Assembly (NCBI GenBank): GCA_039602395.1
Contig: JBCNJP010000007.1
Coordinates: 124,282,957 to 124,346,956, forward strand
Origin: Deinandra increscens subsp. villosa
Taxonomy: Eukaryota; Streptophyta; Magnoliopsida; Asterales; Asteraceae
Reading direction: 5' to 3'
Length of the DNA stretch: 64,000 bases
The notes beneath the pieces were generated by a model. That model was given only the letters and a program-made list of their open reading frames with translations. It ran no database searches and was not told where the DNA came from. The position numbers and the translations under genes are program-made. Of this stretch, positions 44,701-55,354 are shown in pieces; within the stretch, counting starts at the first letter, position 1; each line of letters starts with the position of its first letter.

Positions 44701-44957
44701 AGGCCGAGGCGGGCAAAGTCGCTAAACACGAGAGCGCTTGTCTCGAAAATCAACACGTGTTTATCCCCTTTGCCTTTGATACTTTTGGGTTCCTTGCGCC
44801 GGAGGCAGTCGATTTCCTACGACGGGTTCAGCGGGTCGTGCACAGCAATTCGACATCCCCTAAGGCTCATAACTTTGTGTTTAGTAGAATTGGGTTTGCT
44901 ATTCAAAAGGGTCTAGCGGCGCAGCTTGTTGCCCGCTTACCCGCCACCTCTTTGTAA
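41729..44957 (+). pseudogene. GC-rich R2-like reverse transcriptase ORF, one frameshift
   Basis: ATG 41,729 opens 967 codons. A C2H2-like finger is near residues 26-55 (Cys26, Cys33/34, His50, His55). The reverse transcriptase has LTVDFSNAFNLVD (about 476), GVQQGDPLGPLLFAL (about 529) and YLDDGTIIGD (about 564). A CPVC...H...C motif follows (about 884-902), then RHDWVRDVL and LRPADVLVAGWAGG (about 948). At 44,606-44,614 a G-run has one base too many for the frame. In the next frame the protein continues HACVDLTGVSPLVG, NQHVFIPFAFDTFGFLAP and AIQKGLAAQLVARLP to a stop at 44,957, giving about 1,075 residues in all. RPAD...VDLT plus downstream lysines fits a PD-(D/E)XK-type restriction-like endonuclease. 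N-terminal finger, RT, zinc motif and C-terminal endonuclease is the R2-type non-LTR layout, unlike the APE-type LINE at 34,751. No APE domain is visible. Strong third-position GC sets it apart from every neighbour. It could be a retroelement or a captured copy of one. Confidence 0.75.
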
Positions 44958-47615
44958 TTTGTTGTGTATCTCTAATTTTAATTCTGATTCTTTGTATAAC
45001 TAACCTAATTGATTCTTCAGGTAAAAACCTAACCTTTTTTCTTTTTAGCTGTTCTCGCCATACCGTTCTCGCCATACCTCCAGTACCGCTCTTCAACTCT
45101 TCAACACATGCAACCTCCTTCAACAGTGGCAATCAACAGTCGTGTACCTCCTTGAATAGTACCAATCAACAGTGGTGTACAGGAAGGTTGGTTGCGTCCC
45201 TTTTTTATCAGCTCATTTGCGCCTCTGATCGTCGGTTATCTCCCATCGTTGTAGTTGGTGAGTTTCTTCTTTCTTCCGCTCGGTTTCAATTCAAGGTTTT
45301 AGGTGGTCATCAATTGAGGCTTTTATTCTCTTCAAAGTTATCAATTAAACTTATATGTTTGATTTTCTTATGAACTGATTATCGATTGAACTTATAAGTT
45401 TGATTTTCTTATGAACTGGTATGATTTTCTCATGGGGGATTTTTAATTTTTTAAACTCTGCTCTTATAGAGTAGCGACTCATGTTTTTTTACGTTGGTTA
45501 TTCAAACTTATCAATGGGAGTGGTAACACACTTTCATCATGTTTTTTTAATTGAAAAAAACACACATTCATACATAAAGGGTTCCCCTAATTAGCTTCAG
45601 GAGGTTTTACTCTGCTGATTAGTCAGTGATTTATTTGAGGTTCAGAAAAAAAAGGGAGTGGTAACACACTTTCATGGAGTGGTAACTGATATTTTTGTGC
45701 TCATGTTTGAGGCTTGGTTCATAGAAAAAAGGGGGTTCCCAGCATATGTTGAGTTTCTTCATTTTTTGGGAGTTTTTGTGTGTTTTAAGGTTTATTATTC
45801 TTTGGTTCCCTGGGATCGAGTGTTCTTATTTCAGCAGGTCTTCTATATATGGTGGTTTACATACTTATTGTTTAGGTTACTAATAATAGTTTTTATTGTG
45901 ATGCAGGTGTTGGATGCTCTCATCGTGGTTTCTCATTTGAAGGTATAACTTATTTTCTATGGTTTTGCTACAGTTATTGTGCCTTGGTAGTGATTAGTGT
46001 TTGGTTGTTTGTGATGGCTACCGATGTGGTATTCAGGTTCTTGGTTCGGTCATTTTAGTGTGTGTTCTAAATAGGTCTGCTTTTGAATCTGCACATACTA
46101 TAAGCTGTCTTGGGGGTTGGTTTGTGGTGGCATAATGTGGTCTCCGTTGTTGTTTCGTCATACTTAAAACTGTGTTAGGGGTCATTAGTTTTTGGTTGGT
46201 TTGTAATGGCTAGATCATGGATTATAAGTGTGTTCTTATGTCCTGTTTGTTTCAGGTACAGTGGTTGTTAAAAAATTGCTTTGTATTGACGAACCTTCCT
46301 TCATAAGATTTGCTGAATGTTGATATATTATTCTTCTTATGTGTTTTATGTTTTAGGCATCTCTTTGGTTGTTCGCAATGGCTTCTGCTCTTGCAAATGT
46401 CCGGTAAAGTTCGTCCTTTTTTTTATGCTGAAATGTTACAGCCTATGATTTATTGACTGTTGATATATTCTTCTTTTTATGCGTCTTATTTAAAGGCTGT
46501 TTGTTCTTACGCATCTTATGTAAGGGTTGGTTGTTTGATTTGCTGAATGTTGATATGTTCTTTTACTTATGTGCATGTGTCCTCTGCTTATGTGTTTCAT
46601 TAATAACTATCTTTTCTTCCTATGTTAAGCTTAGTAGCCGTGTTCTGTGATTGTGTGTTTTTTACTGATCTTGCTAATGTTTTCATCAGTTATGAAACGG
46701 TTTTAGATATTCTAACGATTTTGGCTATGTTTATGAGCCTCGCAGCTGCCTTGCTTTGCCTTTAGGTTGGGTTATACGATACTGTAACGGTTTTAGATGT
46801 TGGGTTATGCTAATGTTTTTGCGTGTAATCAACTGAGGGTGTAGTCAACTGACAGAATTTTGGGAAAACCGTTTGCTAATGGGCAATTGTTTGGCTTCTT
46901 TGGTGCATATTTTTGGATTTCATCTTACAGATCCTTTGATTTCTAATTATAGGGTGTAGTTAGATGTTTCTACGATAGGTTGTCATTTATTTATACCCTG
47001 ATTTCAATTCGTTTAGGACCTTCATTCTGTCTTAACTGATAGATTCACTACTTGACTGAGGTTGAATGCTGGATCTGTAACAAACAAAGCACAAGACCAT
47101 GGCTTTATCAGCGCTCTGCAATTGCATAATATGATGTTAATATCCAACACTAGCACAGCTGATCATGATTAAGCTTAAAAAGCACATTGCATTTAACTAA
47201 CCCCTAAAGTTTGCAATATTCTGGAAATAAAAAAACCCTGGTACTTTTCACAAATCACTTATTCAGCTAAAATAAGACATGATCAAGGTGGAGGGAACAA
47301 ATTAGGTCCCAAACTTTTGATTATATGTTTCAGCTTAGGGAGACTTTTTCTGACCTTTTAGGGTCAAAATTATTGGCTTGGAAAGTGACTACCTTGATAT
47401 TGTTAATTGTTTATAACGCTCGATTTCAGATACGCGCGTATGACCCGTTGTGAAGGCTTGGACGGACACCACCGCCGCAACGCGCAGTTGGTATCCATCT
47501 TGTTTTAACTATTAGATATTCAATATTTCAATTAAATGAAAATTTACAGCATAATGTTTTTCTAGTGTATAATTAGATAGAAAAAATGAGTATTTTTCAC
47601 TTTTTATCAAGATTT
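44958..47615 (+). other. Non-coding tail of the RT unit, with internal repeats
   Basis: Directly after the RT stop come GTTCTCGCCATACC twice (45,050-45,080) and CAATCAACAGT twice. A 21-base GGAGTGGTAACACACTTTCAT is repeated at about 45,517 and 45,655. GAATGTTGATAT-type units recur near 46,315, 46,455 and 46,548. Short acceptor/donor-like sites are frequent. Near 47,480, CCGCCGCAACGCGCAG resembles a degenerate Helitron-type 3' hairpin. No other ORF or RNA gene is recognisable. Confidence 0.4.
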
Positions 47616-47858
47616 TGTTGGTTAGTTAATACCTTATTAACTAATGTTTAGGACCAAATTGTAATTCTGATTAAAGATGGAGGGCTTAGATGTAAATTCT
47701 TTAATTGTTTGTTAGCGGGTAGTTAGATTAATAGCCTTTGAGATTAGCTTAAATAGTTTAGCTCTCGATCATTGTTCTGTAATCTTTCTTCTTGTAATTC
47801 CTTTCACAATCAATAAGATTTTCAGTTTTCTTGTTAAACCTTTTGTTCATAATCTTCA
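47616..47858 (+). repeat. 5' LTR of copia element 2
   Basis: 243 bases, one shorter than the 3' LTR because of a T-run difference near 47,699. Substitutions are visible at CCTTTGAG/CCGTTGAG, AATTCCTTT/AATTTCTTT, AATAAGATT/AATAATATT and AAACCTTTT/AAACTTTTT. Confidence 0.92.
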
Positions 47859-48036
47859 TTTAGTATCAGAGCATTCTCTTATTACCGATCAAGAATTCAA
47901 TCTCTTCTTCAATTTCTGACCTAAAAGGGGACCGGTGATCCTTGTCTTTTCGGTCAAAATTCACCGATTCCTCACATCGCCAAGAAGGCCTTCGCCTCTC
48001 AAATCGTTCTCTCAGAGTAGACCTTCGTCTCCAACA

Positions 48037-51000
48037 ATGGGAGACGTAGCAGGAAGGCAAGTTGTCAGGGAAAATTATACAACAATCCCGTTGCAATGTC
48101 CGATATTGAGTGCGACGAATTATTCAATTTGGGCGGTCAAATTGAAGGCGATCTTCAATGTCCACGGCTTGTGGGAGGCAATCGAACCAGCAGAAGGTGC
48201 ATAGGTCGATCCCAAGAAGAACAACGCTGCAATCACCTATCTGTTCCAAGCCTTGCCGGAAGATCTGAGAATTCAGGTGGCAAATCAGGATACTGCAAAG
48301 GAGGTATGGAATTCGATAAAGACAAGATATGTAGGAGTTGAAAGGGTTAAAAAGGCCCGGTTACAAACTGTAAAATCTGAGTACAATGCTCTTAAAATGA
48401 AGGATAATGAGTCTATAGACGAGTTTTCTGCAAAGCTAAGTAGTATAGCATCTAGATCAGCATCATTTGGAGCCCCAATAGATGATCCTACACTAGCTAA
48501 GAAACTATTAGATTCAGTCCCTGATGTATTTGTCCATATTGTTGCCTCAATGGAACAATTTATGGACTTAGACACCATGGTATTTCAGGAGGCAGTAGGA
48601 AGGTTGAAGGCATATGAGGAGAGAATTGGTAGGAAGAAGAAGACAGAAAATATTAAAGATGATCAGGTCTTGTTGACATTTTCAGAATGGCAGGCTAGAT
48701 CAAGGGACAAAAAGGGAAAGAACAAATGGGATAAGACTGGAAATAGGTTTAAAGACTCACAAAAGAGTGATAGGAAACCTAAATTTGTGGATAAAAAAGG
48801 AAAAGGGCAGAAACCAAATGATAGACCTAAGAAAGACAAGTCTAAAATAAAGTGTTTCAAGTGTGATACATATGGCCATTATGCCAGTGAGTGCCCAAAG
48901 AAGAAGGTTCAAGATCAAGAAGTCAATGTGTTAGAAGATTTAGATGATTTAGAGGATGATCCTACATTATTGATGGCATGGGCTATTGAGGAAACCAAGC
49001 AGAAGGTGTTTCTGAATGAGACAGGAGTTCTCCCATCAAAATTTGACTCAGATGCTGCTGCTGAAACAGGGACAGATGGAGTTGAGTGGTATTTGGACAA
49101 TGGGGCCTCAAACCACATGACAGGTAATCTCTCTTTATTTTCTAATTTGAATACTAACATAATTGGTAATGTCAATTTTGGGGATGGGTCAAGCATAAAG
49201 GTAGAGGGAAAGGGCTCTATAATCTTGAAGGGTAAAGATGTAGATCAAAGAACTCTCACTAATGTTTATTACCTACCTAAACTTAAGAGCAATATAATAA
49301 GTCTAGGCCAATTAGCTGAAAGAGGGTGTGAGACTAGAATCAAAAGTGACTATGTATGGTTGTATGACAGGGTAGGCAAGTTGATTTTGAAAGTTAAGAA
49401 ATCACACAACAGGTTGTATAAGGCAACTCTAAGTACATGGACCTCTATGTGCTTTCAGGCTAGGCTAGGTGAAAACAATGGAATTTGGCATAGTAGGCTT
49501 GGGCATACTAGTTTGCATACCCTTGAGATGATGACAAGTAAAGACTTGGTTGTAGGAATTCCTAAGCTAAAATATGAGAATCATATTTGTGACATATGTT
49601 TAGCAGGTAAGCATGCAAGGGATTCCTTCCCAAAGGAATCTCTGTATAGAGCTAAACAGCCTTTGGAATTAGTTTCTAGGGACTTGTGGGGTCCTATTAA
49701 CCCAGAAACCAAATCAGGGATCAAGTACTTTATGCTAATTTTGGATGATTACTCAAGATATATGTGGGTCTATTTCCTAAATAGTAAAGATGAGGCATTT
49801 GACAGTTTTAAGAAATTTAGATCTCATATAGAGGCTCAATTAAGTCATAATGGATATCTTGAATAGACTCATATAGATCTCATATAGATCTCATATAGAC
49901 ATTCTGTGTATATCTTGAATAGACTCCCCACAAAAGCCTTAAGAAACACTACCCCCTATAGCCTTATTAAAGGAAAGAAGCCAAACCTTGAGCATTTAAG
50001 GGTGTTTGGTTGTGTTGGCCATGTAAAAACTTTAGGACCTGATATAAGAAAACTTGACACCAGAAGTAAGCCCATGGTATACTTAGGTGTTCAGAGTGGT
50101 ACTAAAGGCCATAGGATGCTAGATGTTACCAGGGGTAAAAATGTCATTAGTAGGGATGTGAAGTTTGATGAACAAAGAAAGTGGGTTTGAAATAAAACTA
50201 GCATATCAGAAAGTACTAATGCAACCCTTGAGACTAGCGATGTGGTATTTGACTTAGTTGACCAAATAGAGGACGGTGATAATGAGTCTTTGGAAGATCT
50301 AAATGGTAGGTATGATGATGATGAGGGTAATCATGAACAGGGAAATAATCCTGAGGGTCAAGCTGTAGATGAGACAGAGGCACCTAAAAGAACTGGTAGG
50401 ATTAGGAAAGTTCCATCTCATTTGAAGGATTATGTCCTTGATAATAGAGTGAGACTTGCTGGACAAGCTCAGGAGGTAGCTGAGCAAGTGAATCTCCTGT
50501 TAGTGCAGGAGGAAGAAGCAGGATCCTATTTAGAGGCTTCTAAGTCTAAAATATGGGTTAGTGCTATGAAGGAAGAAATAGGAGCCATTGAAAGGAATGG
50601 GACATGGGTCTTAGTAGATCCTCCTAAAAGGTGTAAACCAATTGGGTTGAAATGGCTATATAAGGTAAAAAGAGATGCAAAAGGTGATATAACAAAACAC
50701 AAGGATAGATTAGTTGCTAAAGGGTATGTGCAAAAATTTGGTATTGATTATGAGGAGGTGTTTGCACCTGTTGCTAGGATAGAAACCATAAGGCTTATAT
50801 TGGCTTTGGCTGCAAGTAATAGATGGACTGTTTTCCATTTAGATGTCAAAGCAGCCTTTCTGAATGGTTATTTGCAGGAGGAAGTGTATGTAAAACAGCC
50901 AGATGGGTTTTTAGAAAAAGGTAATGAAACCAAGGTGTACAAATTAGTTAAGGCCTTATATGGTCTTAAGCAAGCCCCTAGAGCTTGGAACATTAGACTA

Positions 51001-52047
51001 AATGAGGTTCTTATAGAACTTGGTTTTAGGAAGTGTAAACATGAATCTGTTGTATTCATTAGGAGTAAGAATGGGTCAAGTTTGATACTTTCTGTATATG
51101 TAGATGACCTGCTTATCACTGGTAGTAGTCAAAGGGAAGTAGATGAGTTTAAGGATCAAATGTGTAAAAGGTTTGAGATGACAGATTTAGGAATGCTTTA
51201 TTATTATCTTGGGATAGAGGTAAGACAATCTGATCAGGGAATTGAACTAGGACAGCCTGCTTATGCTAAGAAATTAGTTCATTTGGCTGGATTAGATGAG
51301 TGTCATGAAGCAAAAATTCCTATGGATCCTGGACTCAAATTGGGAAAAGAAGAGGGAGGTGAGGTTGTGGAAGCTTCAGGCTTTAGAAAATTGGTTGGAT
51401 CCCTAAGGTACTTGACTCAAAGCAGGCCTGATATTACCTATGCTGTGAGTTATGTTAGCAGGTTTATGCAGGCTCCAAGAGAAGCACATTTGAAGGCAGT
51501 TAAGCAAATCATCAGGTATGTGAAAGGTACAATGAACTATGGGTTGTTTTATGGAAAAGGGCAAAATGGGAATAAGGAGCATTTGGTTGGATTTAGTGAC
51601 AGTAACCATGCTATGGATGCAGATGATGGGAGGAGCACTACAGGTCATGCATTCTTCTATAAAGGAGCATTAGTATCTTGGAGTTCACAAAAACAGAAGA
51701 CTGTGGCTCTGTCATCTTGTGAAGCAGAGTTTAGGGCAGCCACATCAGCAGCTTGCCAAGCTTTGTGGCTCTCAAGGTTACTCAATGAATTAACAAGTCA
51801 GGAGCCAAGAAAAGTAAAAATTTTGGTGGATAATAGATCTGCAATAGCCCTGATGAGAAATCCAATATTTCATGGAAGATCAAAACACATTAATTTGAGG
51901 TTTCACTTCACCCGGGAGTGCATAGAGAGAGAGCAGGTTGAAGTTGAGTTTATCAGTGGAAATTTGCAAAAGGTAGACATTCTTACTAAGCCTTTAGCTA
52001 GAAACAAGTTTTCTGAAATGAGAAAATTGATAGGCACAAAAGAGTAG
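48037..52047 (+). pseudogene. Copia 2 gag-pol, broken
   Basis: From ATG 48,037 (MGDVAGRQVV) all coding pieces lie in one frame, but three lesions break it. A TAG at 48,202-48,204 lies inside gag. About 75 codons of the integrase core are lost at 49,850-49,910, replaced by short repeated filler with further stops. A TGA lies at 50,188-50,190. Still readable are the zinc knuckle CFKCDTYGHYASEC, protease LDNGASNHM, the GAG-pre-integrase region, RT with YVDDLLITG, and RNase H with CEAEFRAAT. The protein is clearly related to the intact copia at 16,393. Without the integrase core it cannot act on its own. Confidence 0.92.
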
Positions 52048-52202
52048 TTTTGTAGTTCTCATGGGATTGGGAATTTAACACACCATATACACAAATCCTT
52101 TGGATCCCTGGTATATGTTGCTAATGTTGAATTATCATGACTTGGGAATGAGTTTACTACTGTGCAGATAGGAAAGGAGAAATCAGAATTAGGGAGGAGT
52201 AA

Positions 52203-52446
52203 TGTTGGTTAGTTAATACCTTATTAACTAATGTTTAGGACCAAATTGTAATTCTGATTAAAGATGGAGGGCTTAGATGTAAATTCTTTTAATTGTTTGT
52301 TAGCGGGTAGTTAGATTAATAGCCGTTGAGATTAGCTTAAATAGTTTAGCTCTCGATCATTGTTCTGTAATCTTTCTTCTTGTAATTTCTTTCACAATCA
52401 ATAATATTTTCAGTTTTCTTGTTAAACTTTTTGTTCATAATCTTCA
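52203..52446 (+). repeat. 3' LTR of copia element 2
   Basis: 244 bases after the polypurine stretch. Four substitutions and one single-base indel relative to the 5' LTR were counted by eye. Confidence 0.92.
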
Positions 52447-53155
52447 GTTTTTTTTTTAAACGCGTACAGTGTTGTTATATATATAAAAAACTCTTTCGAT
52501 TTCCTAATACGTCACTGTGTCAAATACTCGTCTTTGCGTTAAATCGAAAGACTATTTTTTTTTATATAGCAACATTTTATATATTTTAAAGATAAAAAAC
52601 GCTCGTTTTTAAGCTATAAATTTTTTTAAAAAATAATGTCATATGCAAATAGTTATGATGGTTTATAAAGAATGGGGGAAGTTGATAAAAATGTTGATTT
52701 CTTAAATTGTCCATCTTTTCTTTTTAATTAGATTGAAGATTTAACGGCTAAGATGGCTTTTAGCCTTCTTATTTTAATAAAATTTCTTACTTGAACATTT
52801 CTGAATGATTTTATTGGCTTTACGATCTACATAACAATGATCAAAACCCTTATGATCAAAACCCTTATGAATAATAAACCTTTTTTTATTTCAAACTTAG
52901 CATTAAACTTTTTTTTTCTTTTACTCCGACTCTACTTTTAAGATTTTATTTTATTTTAACCTTTTATTGTTTGATCTTTTTCATTTTGAATATTTCATTA
53001 ATTTTTTTTTTCTAGATCTAAATATACAGTTTTGCTTAATTTACTAAGACATGATTGTAAGAAAGATATAAGACTATGATTGTAAGAAAGATATAAGACT
53101 ATATAAAGGTGAAGAAACTTGAAAGAGGAAAGTTAGAGTGGTGGGTGATAGGTAC
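52447..53155. other. End of the RLP intron island
   Basis: AT-rich sequence with a small fold-back (GTTGTTATATATATAAAAAA at 52,471 against the complement ending at about 52,570). TGATCAAAACCCTTA is repeated at about 52,840, and there is an exact 25-base tandem duplication at 53,051-53,100 (ATGATTGTAAGAAAGATATA...). No gene. Confidence 0.5.
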
Positions 53156-53519
53156 CTTGTAGCATGCCACATTTAAGGTCAAGACCAATAACGTCGCCAG
53201 TAGAGTTATTGCAGTTGATTCCATCCCAATCACAACAATCTCTACTTGTGTTCCAGTCCATGATCCGAATTGGACCATAACCATTCAAATCCCCACAGTA
53301 ATTATCTACATAACTGCTGTATAAAAAACCAGAATATACATATAAATGGTGATAATTTGATTCATTAGTGGAGGAAATGTTTCGTTTGAATAGAAGTAAG
53401 GCGTCCCTCTGTTCATCAGGGCATCTATGAATGCTATTGCTATTTGTGGAAGATGAAGAAGAAAAACAAAAATTGATGATGAAAAGGAAAAGGGAGTAAA
53501 CCAATTGTGAATTACCCAT
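53156..53519 (-). CDS. LRR receptor-like protein, N-terminal exon
   Basis: ATG at 53,519 opens a signal peptide (about residues 1-24, LVYSLFLFIINFCF). The LRRNT_2 cap follows, with RCPDEQRDALLLFK and WNTSRDCCDWDGINC (about residues 32-103), then the start of the first LRR (IGLDLKCGMLQG). The frame ends in CAAG/GTACC, a usable phase-1 donor at 53,155. Joined to the exon at 40,566 it would give 684 residues with an in-phase glycine codon at the junction. However, the unspliced frame continues GTYHPPL before a stop, and RLPs usually continue GTIHP here. So this could also be a true exon interior cut by a later break, with the N-terminal LRRs lost. The intervening 12.6 kb is transposon sequence. 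Confidence 0.8.
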
Positions 53520-54169
53520 TCCGTGTTTCTACATGCTCTACAAACATTCACATACATATATACTTACATATACGAATTGGGTTGTCAAGTCTTTTGGATT
53601 GATGTTGAGTTTGTTGTCTGATCATGTAAAGTTTCCAAATTGAAATTGACATGACAATAAAAAAAATACTTTGACCGAACCTAGCTCACAACTAAATATT
53701 TTCCAAGCTAGTTAGGAAATGTTCTATTCTTAATTGTTTTATTGTCAATTACAATTTGGAAATTTCACATAATCAGACAAAAACTTCAAACAAATTCTGA
53801 TATTTTTAAGATAGATAGATACGAAAGGTTCGATCCAAATTAAAAGACATGTGCATCCCAATTCATACGTTCAGAATTAGAACTAGACCACAACCAAATA
53901 GACGTTGGTTGAGTGTATCAAGAAGCCTGCCGTGTTGATAGTGTTTTGAAGCAACTTCAGCCAAATTCTAATTTTATTACAAACTCATGTGTAGAGATGA
54001 AAAAAAAAAACGGTTTGGATTTCCATATTGGTTCACCTGACCCGATTATGAAACTGGTTTGTGTTCGACCTGGTGATGCAATGTACCATAGGTTTCTACG
54101 GGTTCGGATACTTACTGATACAATTTGACTGGAGAGTACCGATTCAACCAATTAGGTTTAGACCATCTT
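53520..54169. other. RLP 5' flank with a dispersed repeat
   Basis: Upstream of the RLP start codon. The interval 53,735-54,110 shares long stretches with 56,845-57,540 and 37,890-38,240, including GAAGCAACTTCAGCCAAATT and ACAAACTCATGTGTAGAGAT. These look like copies of a duplicated RLP-flanking segment. No gene. Confidence 0.6.
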
Positions 54170-54708
54170 TGTTGGAATAGAATAGGCTCAAAGTATATTT
54201 TCTCATTGATTGCATCCCTATATTTATAAGGGAAATTGGAATTAAATAATCCAAGTTATTGGGTAGTGACGGATAATAATCCGAGTTCCAATATTGGCCT
54301 ACAATAATCCCAATTATTTGGGTCTTGGAATTCATTGGGCCGCCGTTAATTTTTCACTAACTCCGTTAGTTGTGTGCTGACGTGGCACATGTCACGTCAG
54401 CAAGTATGATGCCACATCACCTGCCACGTCAGCAAAAATGATGTCACATCACCTGCCACGTCAGCAAGTACTAGCGGAGTTAGTGAAAAATTAACGGCGG
54501 CCCAATGAATTCCAAGACCCAAATAATTGGGATTATTGTAGGCCAATATTGGAACTCGGATTATTATCCGCCAATACCCAATAACTTGGATTATTTAATT
54601 CCAATTTTCCTATTTATAATTACGATGAGTAACATATTTACATATAATATCCGAGAATAATAGGATATTGACAATAGTGATCTCAACCTAGTCTAATATA
54701 TCTCATCA
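54170..54708 (-). repeat. LTR-like segment interrupted by a MITE
   Basis: TGTTGGAATAG at 54,170 and CTCATCA at 54,708 could be the TG...CA ends of a short LTR (about 150 bases without the MITE) of the copia remnant that follows on the minus strand. No clear polypurine tract separates it from the coding remnant, so the border call is tentative. Confidence 0.4.
54230..54610. mobile_element. Mutator-like MITE, 381 bp, 9-bp target duplication
   Basis: Two nearly perfect inverted arms of about 140 bases (54,230-54,373 and 54,470-54,610; ends GGGAAATTGG and the complement of GGAAAATTGG) flank a centre with three CACGTCAGCAA units. A perfect 9-base duplication TATTTATAA lies on both sides (54,221-54,229 and 54,611-54,619). 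Long inverted arms plus a 9-base duplication indicate the Mutator superfamily. The near identity of the arms suggests a young copy. Confidence 0.9.
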
Positions 54709-54726
54709 GGCTAAGGAGGAGGATGA

Positions 54727-55040
54727 CTAATACTTCGACAAGACTGAATTTCTTTTTAATAGTACGCGAGGGAGTCCTTTGGTGAAGATATCAGCCAACT
54801 AATAACGTGATAGAACGTGAAGCACATGAACGTGACCAAGTCGAACTTTTTCCCGAACAAAGTGTAAGTCAATCTCAATATTCTTGGTCCGTTGATGCTG
54901 AATAAGGTTCCTAAAAATATGAATAGCACTCATGGTGTCACAGTAAACAAGAGACGCCCGAGAAATAGGGTTGTCGAGTTCAATAATCAGATTACATAAC
55001 CAACATATTTCGGCAACCGCATGAGCAACATAAGCTCATG
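54727..55040 (-). pseudogene. Copia RNase H C-terminal fragment
   Basis: The minus strand reads HAVAEICWLCNLI, LVYCDTMSAIHIFRN, HQRTKNIEIDLHFVREKVRL and LADIFTKGLP, the conserved end of plant copia RNase H. An in-frame TAG lies just before LADIF, and the frame ends at 54,727. Only this fragment remains. A partial duplicate of its ACAGTAAACA-AGA text occurs near 55,040. Confidence 0.85.
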
Positions 55041-55354
55041 TCACAGTAAACACGAGATGCCCGATAAATAGGGGTGATGGTGGTGGTTAGTATTAGTTCA
55101 ATCGACGCATACCGACCTGCGGTGGGTTGGTAGATCTCATACAGAAACTAGGCAGATCAAGTTCACAAAGATGTGAGTGTTTCTTGGTGTTGAAGACCAC
55201 CTAATTCGGTTATGAAATTAGGGGGATGAACGTCAGGCTTAATTCGGTAAGCGATGATGAGCTAATATGGAGGAACTAAACTAGACGAGAAGGTTAAAGT
55301 TTAGTTGATTCTTAATCAAATAGGATTCTATTTGTTTATTATTTAGATTTAGAG
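55041..55354. other. Intergenic, no gene recognised
   Basis: No ORF of note. The stretch ends at the left target duplication of the next hAT element. Confidence 0.4.

Larger units (their letters stand above)
47616..52446 (+). mobile_element. Ty1-copia retrotransposon 2, defective
   Basis: A 4.8-kb element has LTRs of 243 and 244 bp starting TGTTGGTTAG and ending CTTCA. They differ at about four bases and one indel, so it is older than the copia at 15,980. The primer-binding site is TAGTATCAGAGC (47,861), one mismatch from the initiator-tRNA type. The 3' polypurine stretch is TTAGGGAGGAG (52,188-52,198). The flanks GATTT (47,611-47,615) and GTTTT (52,447-52,451) form an imperfect 5-base duplication. 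Confidence 0.93.
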
